Origin: Chryseobacterium indologenes
Lineage (GTDB): Bacteria > Bacteroidota > Bacteroidia > Flavobacteriales > Weeksellaceae
NCBI GenBank assembly: GCA_016025055.1
Contig: CP065590.1
Span: 2,976,001 to 3,040,000, forward strand
DNA: 64,000 nt
Direction of reading: 5' to 3'
A model generated the notes under the pieces. That model was not told the DNA's origin. It searched no databases and was given only the letters and a program-made list of their open reading frames with translations. This document shows, piece by piece, positions 37,835 through 46,493 of this stretch (position 1 is its first letter; each line of letters begins with the position of its first letter). The position numbers were made by a program, and so were the translations under genes.

Positions 37835-39994
37835 ATGAAGAAGCTATTGTGTTCAATACCCTTATTGTCGGGAGTATTGATCGTTGCACAACACAAAAAA
37901 GACACAACGGTTCAATCAAAACACATTGAAGAGATTATTGTTTCGGGGGTAAAAAAATATGCCGAGAAAAAATCTGAATATGTTGCCAAAATGCCTCTTA
38001 AGAACCTGGAAAACCCGCAGGTTTATACCGTTCTTCCCAAAGAATTAATACAACAGCAGGTAGCGACCGACCTCCAGAGCTCACTGAATCTCCTTCCCGG
38101 AGTAAATAACGTATCCGTAAGTGTAGGAAGCGGAGGGGTAGGCCTCGGTCTTACCATGCGCGGATTCAGTTCGAATGCCTCGGCAGGAGCGCTGCGAAAT
38201 GGTATGGCGACAAACTTTGTCTCTCTATCCGATCCTGTAAACCTTGAAGCTATTGAAGTGATCAAAGGGCCGTCCGGAACCTTATTCGGGTCTGCATTAT
38301 TGGTAGGCTACGGAGGATTTGTTAACAGAGTAACCAAAAAACCATTACACCATTTCAAAGGTGAAATAGGGTATACTGCGGGAAGCTGGAGCAGCAACCG
38401 TGTCACGGTAGATGTGAGTACACCGCTTAATAAGAACAAGACTTTTCTGGCCCGTATCAATGCCGCCTATAATAACGACGGAAGTTTCCAGGACTTCGGA
38501 AAATCAAAATCCGTGGCCATTGCGCCTTCTTTTTCCTTTAAAGTAAATGACCGCCTGGATATTAACCTTGATTTTGAATATTTTGATATTAGCCGTAATA
38601 CTACTTATATGGGGCTGATAACAGGAAAAGATATTGTCTTCAAAGATAAAAGTATCAATGATTTTAATCTGGATAAAAAAATATCATACGCAAGTGATGA
38701 AATCCAGAGTAAAGCTAAAATATTCAACACTTTTGCCACGGCAAACTATAAAATATCAGATAACTGGGTTTCTCAAACCAGCTTCTCTTCTGCCAAAACA
38801 GAGAATGATGCCCATTATCTTTTCCTGAATTTATCCAACAAAGGAACTATAAGGAGAGATTATTACCATATCCCCAGCACATTTAATCTGAATGAAATTC
38901 AGCAAAACTTTATCGGCAATTTCAATATTTCGGAAAAAATTAAAAATAAAATATTGGTAGGATTTGATTATACTACTACCAAAACGACAGATAAAAGAGG
39001 GGTAGTACAGGATATTGACCAGCAGATTTATAAAAATAAATTTGGTAATCTGGATAAGTTTGTTCCGGTTATGTTTAATGATGAAAGCTCACCTTATATT
39101 TCGCAGGCTGCCTATCAGGATATATTGGGGCGAACAAACTATAGAGGCTATAAGCGTGATTACAGAAACTTCAGTGTGTATGTTTCTGATGTGATCAATG
39201 TCTCGGATCGTTTATTTGCGATGGCTTCCCTTAGATATGATCATTTCAACAGTGTTTCCGATAAAGATATTCAAAACTCGTGGTCTCCAAAACTCGGATT
39301 GGTTTATCAGGTGATAAAAGATAAGGTGTCTTTGTTTGGAAATTATATGAACGGTTTTAAAAATATAGCGCCAAGCAGCTCATTAGGTGAGATAAGAACT
39401 TATAAACCGGAACAGGCAAATCAATGGGAAGGAGGTGTGAAATATGAGTTACTGGACGGTAAGCTTTCCGGAACTCTAAGTTATTATAATATTCAGGTAA
39501 AAGATAAAGTACGCAGTACACCTACAGAAAAAGACCCCACCCTTACCATCCAGGATGGAACCCAAAGAAGTCAGGGAGTGGAAATGGATCTGATCACATC
39601 CCCATTTCATGGATTTAATATTATTCTGGGATACGGCTATAATGACAGTGTCTATGAAAAAGCAAAAGCAGATGTACAGGGAAGAAGACCGGCCGGACAG
39701 GCAAGACACGCCGGAAACTTCTGGTTAAGTTATACCATTCCTTCTGGGAAATACTCAGGTTTTGGTATCGGCGCAGGGGGAAATGCACAATCCCAGTTCT
39801 ATCTTGTAGACAGTTCTGATGTCGTATCTAAAGGATATGCAAAGTTTGATGCTTCTGTTTTCTATGATCAGTCATCATACAGAATTGCCCTCAAACTAAA
39901 CAATTTTACCAATCAGCAGTATTACCTTGGCGATTCCTGGACGTATGTGCAGAATCCACGCCAGCTTTTACTTTCATTAAACTATAAATTCTAA
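37835..39994 (+). CDS. TonB-dependent siderophore receptor
   Basis: A 719-residue outer-membrane receptor. A signal peptide (ending IVAQ) precedes a plug domain with ELIQQQVATDLQSSLNLLPGV, LTMRGFSS and LEAIEVIKGPSGTLFG. A 22-strand-type barrel ends in the aromatic C-terminus SLNYKF. It imports ferric siderophore with TonB energy. An esterase and a PepSY protein follow, which together suggest use of an ester-linked siderophore. Confidence 0.93.
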   Translation: MKKLLCSIPLLSGVLIVAQHKKDTTVQSKHIEEIIVSGVKKYAEKKSEYVAKMPLKNLENPQVYTVLPKELIQQQVATDLQSSLNLLPGVNNVSVSVGSGGVGLGLTMRGFSSNASAGALRNGMATNFVSLSDPVNLEAIEVIKGPSGTLFGSALLVGYGGFVNRVTKKPLHHFKGEIGYTAGSWSSNRVTVDVSTPLNKNKTFLARINAAYNNDGSFQDFGKSKSVAIAPSFSFKVNDRLDINLDFEYFDISRNTTYMGLITGKDIVFKDKSINDFNLDKKISYASDEIQSKAKIFNTFATANYKISDNWVSQTSFSSAKTENDAHYLFLNLSNKGTIRRDYYHIPSTFNLNEIQQNFIGNFNISEKIKNKILVGFDYTTTKTTDKRGVVQDIDQQIYKNKFGNLDKFVPVMFNDESSPYISQAAYQDILGRTNYRGYKRDYRNFSVYVSDVINVSDRLFAMASLRYDHFNSVSDKDIQNSWSPKLGLVYQVIKDKVSLFGNYMNGFKNIAPSSSLGEIRTYKPEQANQWEGGVKYELLDGKLSGTLSYYNIQVKDKVRSTPTEKDPTLTIQDGTQRSQGVEMDLITSPFHGFNIILGYGYNDSVYEKAKADVQGRRPAGQARHAGNFWLSYTIPSGKYSGFGIGAGGNAQSQFYLVDSSDVVSKGYAKFDASVFYDQSSYRIALKLNNFTNQQYYLGDSWTYVQNPRQLLLSLNYKF

Positions 39995-40017
39995 CTATAT
40001 AAATAAAACAATTGCTA

Positions 40018-41061
40018 ATGAGAACCGGATTATTATTTATAGTACTATGGGCGGGACTGTTACAGTTCAAAGCACAGGCAACTCAGATTGAAAATATCAG
40101 TATAGGAATGAAAATTCCATTGAAATCGGAGTTTCTTCATGAAGAACGTTCCGTTTACGTGTCTCTTCCTGAAGGATATGATCAGTATACCAAAACAAGC
40201 TATCCCGTGATTTATGTATTGGATGCTGAAAATAATTTCAACTACCTTTCCTCAGTATATCAGTATTTGAGTAAAGAGCCATTTGGCATTTTACCACAAG
40301 CCATTCTGGTAGCGATAGCCAATACAAACCGTACCAGGGATCTGACACCTACAAAAGCTTCGAAAGAAATGAACTTTGCGGGTAAAAAACAGACAATGTT
40401 TACAGAAAGCGGAGGCAATGAAGTATTTATGAAGTTTATCAAAGAAGAGCTCTATCCGTTCATTGAAAAGAAATATCGTTCAAATGACTACAAAGTTTTG
40501 ATAGGTCATTCATTCGGAGGACTTACAGCAGTCAATAACCTTTTGTCAGATCCGTTTTTTAATGCTTATATAGCCAATGACCCAAGCCTTTGGTGGGATA
40601 AAGAGCTGATGGTCAGAAAAGCAGAGAACTCGACAAAAGATTTTAAAAATATTAAATTTTTCCTCGCTCAGGCCAATAATGCAGAGGCAAGAAATGTTAA
40701 AGACGATGAACATGAAATCGCCATTGGTAAATTCAAAAACCTGCTGGAGCAGCAAAAGCTGAAAAACCTCAGCTGGAAATATGAATTCTATCAAAATGAC
40801 GACCATGGAACAGTTCCTTTACCCGGTAATAATGACGGACTACGCTTTATATTCAAATCAAATAAATGGAATTTCAGGGAGGCTCTGAAAGATCCTGCAC
40901 TTATCAACCAGCATTATCAGGCATTTTCCAAAGATTTGAATCATACTTTTAAGCCTACCGAATTATTCTTTAAAAAGATAATTAACATCGCCAAAGAAAG
41001 AGGTACACCGGAATCGGTAAAAGCCTTGGAAAGGCTGGAAAAACAATATTATCCATCATGA
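40018..41061 (+). CDS. Putative siderophore esterase (alpha/beta hydrolase, esterase D/IroE-like)
   Basis: About 347 residues from ATG 40018, 24 bases after the receptor gene. The signal peptide ends FKAQA. The nucleophile elbow is IGHSFGGL, YPVIYVLDAENNFNYL is a typical opening, and NDDHGTVPL carries the catalytic His. The family includes Fes/IroE enterobactin hydrolases. With the receptor upstream, hydrolysis of imported siderophore in the periplasm is a reasonable inference. Confidence 0.83.
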   Translation: MRTGLLFIVLWAGLLQFKAQATQIENISIGMKIPLKSEFLHEERSVYVSLPEGYDQYTKTSYPVIYVLDAENNFNYLSSVYQYLSKEPFGILPQAILVAIANTNRTRDLTPTKASKEMNFAGKKQTMFTESGGNEVFMKFIKEELYPFIEKKYRSNDYKVLIGHSFGGLTAVNNLLSDPFFNAYIANDPSLWWDKELMVRKAENSTKDFKNIKFFLAQANNAEARNVKDDEHEIAIGKFKNLLEQQKLKNLSWKYEFYQNDDHGTVPLPGNNDGLRFIFKSNKWNFREALKDPALINQHYQAFSKDLNHTFKPTELFFKKIINIAKERGTPESVKALERLEKQYYPS

Positions 41062-42269
41062 AAAAAACAAACATGAATGATAAAGCGAAAATTCCAAAGA
41101 AAAAAGGAAAATCTCTTTTCAGCAGGATTGTAGCATGGCTTCACTTATGGCCAAGTATTGTTGCAGGAGTGATTCTGGTCGTGGTATCTCTTTCAGGAAC
41201 CATTATTGTTTATTGCGACGAAATTATGGACTGGAGTGCCGGCAAGGCAAGATACGTCGCTGTTCCCGACAATGCAGAGCGGGTATCTTCTGACGTACTA
41301 AAACAGAATTTCAGGAAAGCTAATCCGGGGTACGACATTTCAGAGTTTGTGTTCTTTAAAGATCCGAAAAGAAGCGTCCGTATCAGGGCTTTCAGTCCCG
41401 AAGGGCCAAAGTTGGCCATGGTCTACGCAGATCCGTACACAGGTAAAATTCTCAAAAAAGATGAATCACTCCAGTTTTTCTTTGTCATGGCTCATTTTCA
41501 TGCCTCATTTCTGGCGGGAAAGACAGGAGGTTGGGTGGTAGCCTTCGCTACGATTATTTTTGTGATCAGCACGGTCACGGGGCTTATCTTGTGGTGGCCC
41601 AAAAAATGGAATAAAACCACGAGGCAGGCGAGTTTTACGATAAAATGGAAAGCACGATTCAAAAGATTTAATTATGATCTTCACAATGTATACGGCTTTT
41701 ATTCGCTTCTTGTGTGCTTCATGCTGGGAATGACAGGGCTTATTATTTTCTTTGAACCTCTGATGAATACTACTGTAAAGATGACCAACGGGACTACAGA
41801 ACATTTAATGGACATTCTACCCAGGCAGGATTCTACGAAAACAGCAAAGGATATTGTTCCGTTCGCTTATGAAGTACTGAACAAAAGTGGTGAAAAAGAA
41901 GTCAGTATCTGGAATTTTGAAAGAAAGAAACTGGGAGCCTATATTTTCACTTCAGGAAAAGTAGGACTTAAAAGTATTGAGCATGCCTCTTTGAGTATTT
42001 ATGATATGTATTCAGGAAAAGAGATACATATCGGAAGAAAATATCTGCAACATGAAAAGACCGAAAATATAGTCTGGCAACTGCATATGGGGCAATGGTG
42101 GGGACAGATCGGAAAATTATCTACATTTCTGGCCGGTATCATCGCTACTTCATTACCTATTACCGGGTTCCTGATCTGGTGGGGAAGAAGAAATAAATCC
42201 AAAAAGAAAAAAGAAACAAAAAATAATCATAAACACAGAGTATCGGCCCATCAGGGGCAAACTACCTGA
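41058..42269 (+). CDS. PepSY-domain membrane protein (siderophore-associated reductase-like)
   Basis: A 403-residue protein overlapping the esterase stop by 4 bases. It has four membrane helices (about residues 28-50, 145-170, 200-225 and 360-380) with periplasmic PepSY-like regions between them. WLHLWPSIVAGVILVVVSLSGTIIVY is the usual start of PepSY-associated TM proteins. Such genes next to TonB receptors are thought to reduce ferric siderophores. The C-terminus is lysine-rich and cytoplasmic. Confidence 0.88.
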   Translation: MKKTNMNDKAKIPKKKGKSLFSRIVAWLHLWPSIVAGVILVVVSLSGTIIVYCDEIMDWSAGKARYVAVPDNAERVSSDVLKQNFRKANPGYDISEFVFFKDPKRSVRIRAFSPEGPKLAMVYADPYTGKILKKDESLQFFFVMAHFHASFLAGKTGGWVVAFATIIFVISTVTGLILWWPKKWNKTTRQASFTIKWKARFKRFNYDLHNVYGFYSLLVCFMLGMTGLIIFFEPLMNTTVKMTNGTTEHLMDILPRQDSTKTAKDIVPFAYEVLNKSGEKEVSIWNFERKKLGAYIFTSGKVGLKSIEHASLSIYDMYSGKEIHIGRKYLQHEKTENIVWQLHMGQWWGQIGKLSTFLAGIIATSLPITGFLIWWGRRNKSKKKKETKNNHKHRVSAHQGQTT

Positions 42270-42286
42270 AGCTTTATGTCTGATAG

Positions 42287-42320
42287 AAAAAGGTTATCTC
42301 ACTGAGGTAACCTTTTCGTT
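42287..42320 (+). terminator. Terminator of the siderophore operon
   Basis: AAAAGGTTA and TAACCTTTT form a 9-bp stem followed by a T-rich stretch just after the PepSY gene. Confidence 0.8.
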
Positions 42321-42382
42321 TTACATCTAGTTTGTGATTTTTTTGGAATTTATAAATAATTGATTTACAGACTGTATTATAC

Positions 42383-42412
42383 CTAACAAGTGTTAGTCGT
42401 AGAAATACGACA
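42383..42412 (+). promoter_or_regulatory. Two adjacent inverted repeats upstream of hcp
   Basis: CTAACA-AG-TGTTAG (42383-42396) is followed immediately by GTCGTA-GAAA-TACGAC (42396-42411), both perfect. The second contains AAATACGACA (42403-42412), which recurs in an inverted repeat upstream of the AAA ATPase gene at 56614. Candidate regulator site; the regulator is unknown. Confidence 0.45.
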
Positions 42413-42520
42413 CTTTTTCATATTTAGATAAAAATATTCTTCCGGTCAAATATTTACATCTAAATTTGGTGATATAACCAACCATCAATCATCAAATATT
42501 AACGATTAAAATTTACCATC

Positions 42521-42928
42521 ATGGCAGAAAGAAATTCAAGAGGAATCTTAAAATTCAACAACGGGGAAGGTCAGAAGCTCTTAAAGCTTAACTACAGCGT
42601 ATCAAGATCTACAGACGTTTCAGGACGTGTAGCATCAGATCCTTCCAATGCGTTAATCAAAATTACAGTAGAAGCTACAGAAAAAGCAGATATTCTGGAA
42701 AGTCTTCTTAACGGAAAGTACAAGCCTACAGTGGGCGAAGTAACTTTCAACAAGTCTCATGAAGAAGGAACTTTAACAACATTGAAATGGCAAAACGGAT
42801 ACGTGATTCAGCATGAAGTGGATTTTGATGCCGTGGATGAAAACAGTATGTACATTTCTTTTGTTATAAGTGCTGAACAGATTGATCTGGGAACCTCTTC
42901 TTATCACGGAGCATGGCCTACTGCATAA
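42521..42928 (+). CDS. hcp: Type VI secretion tube protein Hcp (TssD)
   Basis: A 135-residue protein of the Bacteroidota TssD type. It begins MAERNSRGILKFNN and is beta-rich (KLLKLNYSVSRSTD, VTFNKSHEEGTLTTLKWQNGY). Hcp rings stack to form the tube expelled by the TssBC sheath. It stands alone between two intergenic stretches and has its own terminator, as expected for a highly expressed subunit. It opens the payload region that continues with VgrG. Confidence 0.9.
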   Translation: MAERNSRGILKFNNGEGQKLLKLNYSVSRSTDVSGRVASDPSNALIKITVEATEKADILESLLNGKYKPTVGEVTFNKSHEEGTLTTLKWQNGYVIQHEVDFDAVDENSMYISFVISAEQIDLGTSSYHGAWPTA

Positions 42929-42959
42929 GAATCTGATCACTTTAAAAACTTACATAAGA

Positions 42960-43002
42960 AAACAGAATAGTTCATCCGTCAGGACGCTGTTCTGTTTTTT
43001 TG
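42960..43002 (+). terminator. Terminator of hcp
   Basis: AACAGAA pairs with TTCTGTT across a loop that can extend the stem, and is followed by a T-run. Confidence 0.7.
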
Positions 43003-43179
43003 TCTCCAATGATCATCAAATCTATGTTTTTAAATGTCTTGTATAAATTGCTGTTATTTTTTAAATATGATGGATATTAATTGGTTTTATATTGTGAAAA
43101 ATTTATAACTTTATAAAAGGACGCTTATTTTTAGAATTATTTTTAAAAATAAAAACCTTTCAAAAACACCTCATCTCCT

Positions 43180-45039
43180 ATGAATAAAAATACCTCGAAT
43201 TCTGAAAAGATTTCGGAAAATCATATTCCCGGAATCAACCGCGTGGTGAAACTGGATATTGTGATTGAAGGGAAAATAATCAAGCACTTCAAACACTTCC
43301 GTTTACAGCAGAGCGTAAAAAAACACCATGACTTTGAATTGACTCTAGCCCACGATACACTTGATGGAATACAAAACCATGATCTTGAAGAAGCTCAGCA
43401 GTTTTTAGGAAAACGCCTAACTGTAGTTTTTAAGTATAAAGATGTAGAAGGCAGCCCTGAAAGAACCTTTGTGGGAGTAATCACAAAAGTGGGCTTCAGC
43501 CAGGAACACCATAGTCTGGGAAATATTGTACTAAAAGGACAGAGCCCAACTATTTTATTGGATGCCGCTCCCCATACACAAAGCTTTGGTGGAGAACAGC
43601 CTGTCAACATGGGAATTATTGCTGCCGAAGTAATTAAACAGGGGATTGAAAGCAGTAAGTTTGACGTGAAAATAAACGCTAAAGCATCCGCTCAGATTCT
43701 GTACAGTGCCCAGTATAACGAAACCCATTACAACTATCTCTGCCGGATGGCAGAAGCTTACGGAGAGCAGTTTTATTATGACGGCGAAGTATTGCACTTC
43801 GGAAATATGCCTCCACAGAACAAAGCACTTGAACTTATCTACGGAAGTAATGTCTCTGATATCAATGTTGAGTTGAAAGCTGTGCATATCAAACCTAATT
43901 TTTACGGATACAACAGCAGCTCCAATGCTAAACTGACTTCAGGAGAAACGCCCATAAAGCATGTGGGGAATTTGGCACAGACTGCTTATAAAAATAATGA
44001 CGGAATTTTCAAAACACCGTCTTTACAGGTTGCCCCCATAAAAGCCGCGACTGATATGGATGTGGTTATTTCTCAGACCAGCAAGGCAGGAAGCAGGGCT
44101 GTAGAAGTATTTACCGTTTCGGGAGGTAGTACCATTCCGTTTTTATATCCGGGATGTGTTGCTGACATCAATATGAGAAAGAATGATACCAACAAAACAG
44201 CTTATTTTACAAAACTTATGATGACGGATATCATTCACGAGGTAGATGCACTGGGACGCTACGCAGGAAGATTTGAGGCTATAGCTTCGGACACCGGATA
44301 TATTCCTACTCCTGATTTTACCCTTCCTATTGCACAGCCACAAATTGCAACCGTTATTTCCAATACAGATCCGCTGGGCCAGGGAAGAGTAACGGTGAAA
44401 TTTGACTGGCAGCTGCATGATACCACCAATTTTATCAGGATGATGGCCCCTGATGCGGGAGGAACAGATCAGATTACTCAAAACAGAGGCTATGTAGCAA
44501 TACCGGAAGTAGGAGATCAGGTTATGGTAGGATTTGTACATAATCATCCGGACCGCCCTTTTGTGATGGGAGGAATGTTTCACGGAGGTGTTGCTTTGGG
44601 TGGCGGAGTGAATAATCACTTAAAATCCATACAAACCCGAAGCGGAATCAGGATTCTGATGAATGATGCAGAAGGAAGTGTCAATATTATAGACCCCAGC
44701 GGAAACAACTATTATATGGACGGAAAAGGTAATATTGTCGTAACTGCCCCTAAAAATATGACATTCAATGCGGGAGAAGATCTTAACATCAACGTCGGAA
44801 AAGACATGAAAACAAGCGTTGGAAATGATAATACCACCCATATTATCAATGATCATAAATTTACCTCAAAAAATTATAAACAAACTGTGAACGAGAATAA
44901 AACCATTAATGTGACAGGTGATTTAAAGGAAACAACGTCTACCACAACACATAAAGCAAAAAATGGCGATATCTTGTTACAAAGCTCCGGGGTTGCCAAA
45001 ATGCTGGGGAAAATAGACGCTAAAGTGAATAAAGGCTAA
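43180..45039 (+). CDS. vgrG: Type VI secretion spike protein VgrG (TssI)
   Basis: A 619-residue spike protein. The gp27-like half includes GVITKVGFSQEHH and SAQYNETHYNYLCRMAEAYGEQFYYDG. The gp5-like OB region includes TDPLGQGRVTVKF and GDQVMVGFVHNHPDRPFVMGGMFHG. The beta-helix needle is visible as repeats in NAGEDLNINVGKDMKTSVG. There is no extended effector domain, so cargo is presumably carried by the separate PAAR-like proteins and the lipase downstream. The next gene starts 4 bases after its stop. Confidence 0.94.
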   Translation: MNKNTSNSEKISENHIPGINRVVKLDIVIEGKIIKHFKHFRLQQSVKKHHDFELTLAHDTLDGIQNHDLEEAQQFLGKRLTVVFKYKDVEGSPERTFVGVITKVGFSQEHHSLGNIVLKGQSPTILLDAAPHTQSFGGEQPVNMGIIAAEVIKQGIESSKFDVKINAKASAQILYSAQYNETHYNYLCRMAEAYGEQFYYDGEVLHFGNMPPQNKALELIYGSNVSDINVELKAVHIKPNFYGYNSSSNAKLTSGETPIKHVGNLAQTAYKNNDGIFKTPSLQVAPIKAATDMDVVISQTSKAGSRAVEVFTVSGGSTIPFLYPGCVADINMRKNDTNKTAYFTKLMMTDIIHEVDALGRYAGRFEAIASDTGYIPTPDFTLPIAQPQIATVISNTDPLGQGRVTVKFDWQLHDTTNFIRMMAPDAGGTDQITQNRGYVAIPEVGDQVMVGFVHNHPDRPFVMGGMFHGGVALGGGVNNHLKSIQTRSGIRILMNDAEGSVNIIDPSGNNYYMDGKGNIVVTAPKNMTFNAGEDLNINVGKDMKTSVGNDNTTHIINDHKFTSKNYKQTVNENKTINVTGDLKETTSTTTHKAKNGDILLQSSGVAKMLGKIDAKVNKG

Positions 45040-45043
45040 ATGT

Positions 45044-45343
45044 ATGTTGAAAAAAGGACTTATTGCTCTATTGTTATCTTTAGTTTCCGTCATCCTCACT
45101 GGTATCATTACATTAAGTGTCATGGATTGTACAGGATATGGTGACGGCGATTGCGGCTGGCTGGCTGTATGGCTCTGCGGTGCTTTTTTGCCCGTATTGT
45201 TTTTTCTGCCGTTTATAATAGCAGCTCAGAAGAAGAAAGATGCAATAGGTGATTTTACATTATTTGGTATGTATTCAGGGGGTATCGGTTTTATCATCAT
45301 ATCCGTGATCCTGTTGATTATAGTTCCCCGATTATGCTCCTGA
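45044..45343 (+). CDS. Small three-helix membrane protein in the T6SS cluster
   Basis: A 99-residue protein with three hydrophobic segments (about residues 6-26, 42-62 and 72-95) separated by an acidic cysteine-containing loop. No family is recognised. It lies 4 bases after vgrG and before the lipase cassette, so it could be an immunity or accessory membrane protein; this is inference from position. Confidence 0.6.
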   Translation: MLKKGLIALLLSLVSVILTGIITLSVMDCTGYGDGDCGWLAVWLCGAFLPVLFFLPFIIAAQKKKDAIGDFTLFGMYSGGIGFIIISVILLIIVPRLCS

Positions 45344-45398
45344 AGACAAACATTGTTGTACTAAAATGGTGTCATAATGACTTTATAAGATTGTAAGA

Positions 45399-46482
45399 AT
45401 GAATAAAATATTAAAATATCTACTAAGCTTTTTATTTTTTACCCAGATGTCGTGTCAGGAAAAAAAAAGCTCCTAAAAAAACTGAAACTATGACAAAATA
45501 TGAATGGACTGAAGCAACTTCTGCTTCCTTAGGATATCCCATGGAAGTATACAAAGGAGGAATTGAATGCGAAGGTGGGGAATGGGTAAGTTTAGGTTTT
45601 GGGATAGCTCCCGGTGGTAACCGTTGGGGTACCATCAACAATGGGATGGGAAATGGTTTTAAAAGCCTCCCTTCCCGGTTGGATTTTGTGTGGATGTCTT
45701 ATATGGAAAACCAGTTTTATATGATTGATACACCTATCGATACCGCTAAAATTAAAGAATACTTTAGTAAAGGATATCAGGTAAAAGTAACTAATGGCAG
45801 TGGTGAAACAGAACATTTAAATTATAATAAAATTTGTGTAGGAATGGCTCCGGGAGGAGTAGTTGTCGTTTGGGTAGCCGGTGTTGGAGTTCAGAAAGAA
45901 GTGGGAAGGTATCAGGCGAAAAAAGTAACCATTCCGGAATCTGAAATTGCGACATTGGACAGTCATGAAAATCGCTTTTGGAGGAAAGATTATTTGGAAA
46001 TGGTGCAGACTCGCGAACAGATTATTCCGGCAAGGATAAGGGAAGAAAATAAAGGAAAACCTATTCCTTTCGGCTTGTGGGATCAATATAGAATACGATA
46101 CAGCTGGAAACCTGTTTTTGAACTTCCGGAAAATGCCGGTCTCAATCCTTTGACAGATGTTGGTATGTCATTACTTAATGGGGAACAGGAACAGCTCGAT
46201 GCGGCGAAAATTTCTCTAAGTGAAAATGAAATGAGGGCAATACCGAGAAGCATCGGTTTTGATTTTATTGGCGCAGACAAGAAGAAATACGGGGCAGATT
46301 GTGATCTGAATGAGAAATCGGCTTTTGAGGCCTTTGCTAAAGTATTTGGTGATGATCCCAAATCAACAAAGGCAAGTCTTTTTATTAAAGTAAATGAGGC
46401 ATATAGCTTCTTTACCGTCTTATTGAAGGGTGAAAATGGTAAAGAAGCCTTTATAAAGACTGACAAAGTAGAGGTTTTCTAA
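45399..46482 (+). CDS. DUF2931-family lipoprotein, putative T6SS immunity protein, frameshifted at the signal
   Basis: About 360 residues after repair. Translation from ATG 45399 gives a lipoprotein-like signal (FFTQMSCQEKK) that stops after an A9 run (45460-45468). With eight A residues the frame continues APKKTETMTKYEWTEATSAS into the intact reading frame from 45490. The domain matches DUF2931: the KYEWTEATSASLGYPMEVYKGG start, a glycine-rich GFGIAPGGNRWG, and DFVWMSYMENQFY. These lipoproteins occur beside T6SS effectors in Bacteroidota. Position just before a lipase gene suggests it protects against that effector, which is inference. Confidence 0.72.
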
Positions 46483-46493
46483 AAACAAGAACT

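Noticed and set aside
43137..43152. 16-bp palindrome TTATTTTTAAAAATAA before vgrG
   Set aside because: Made only of A and T in a region where such palindromes arise readily by chance.
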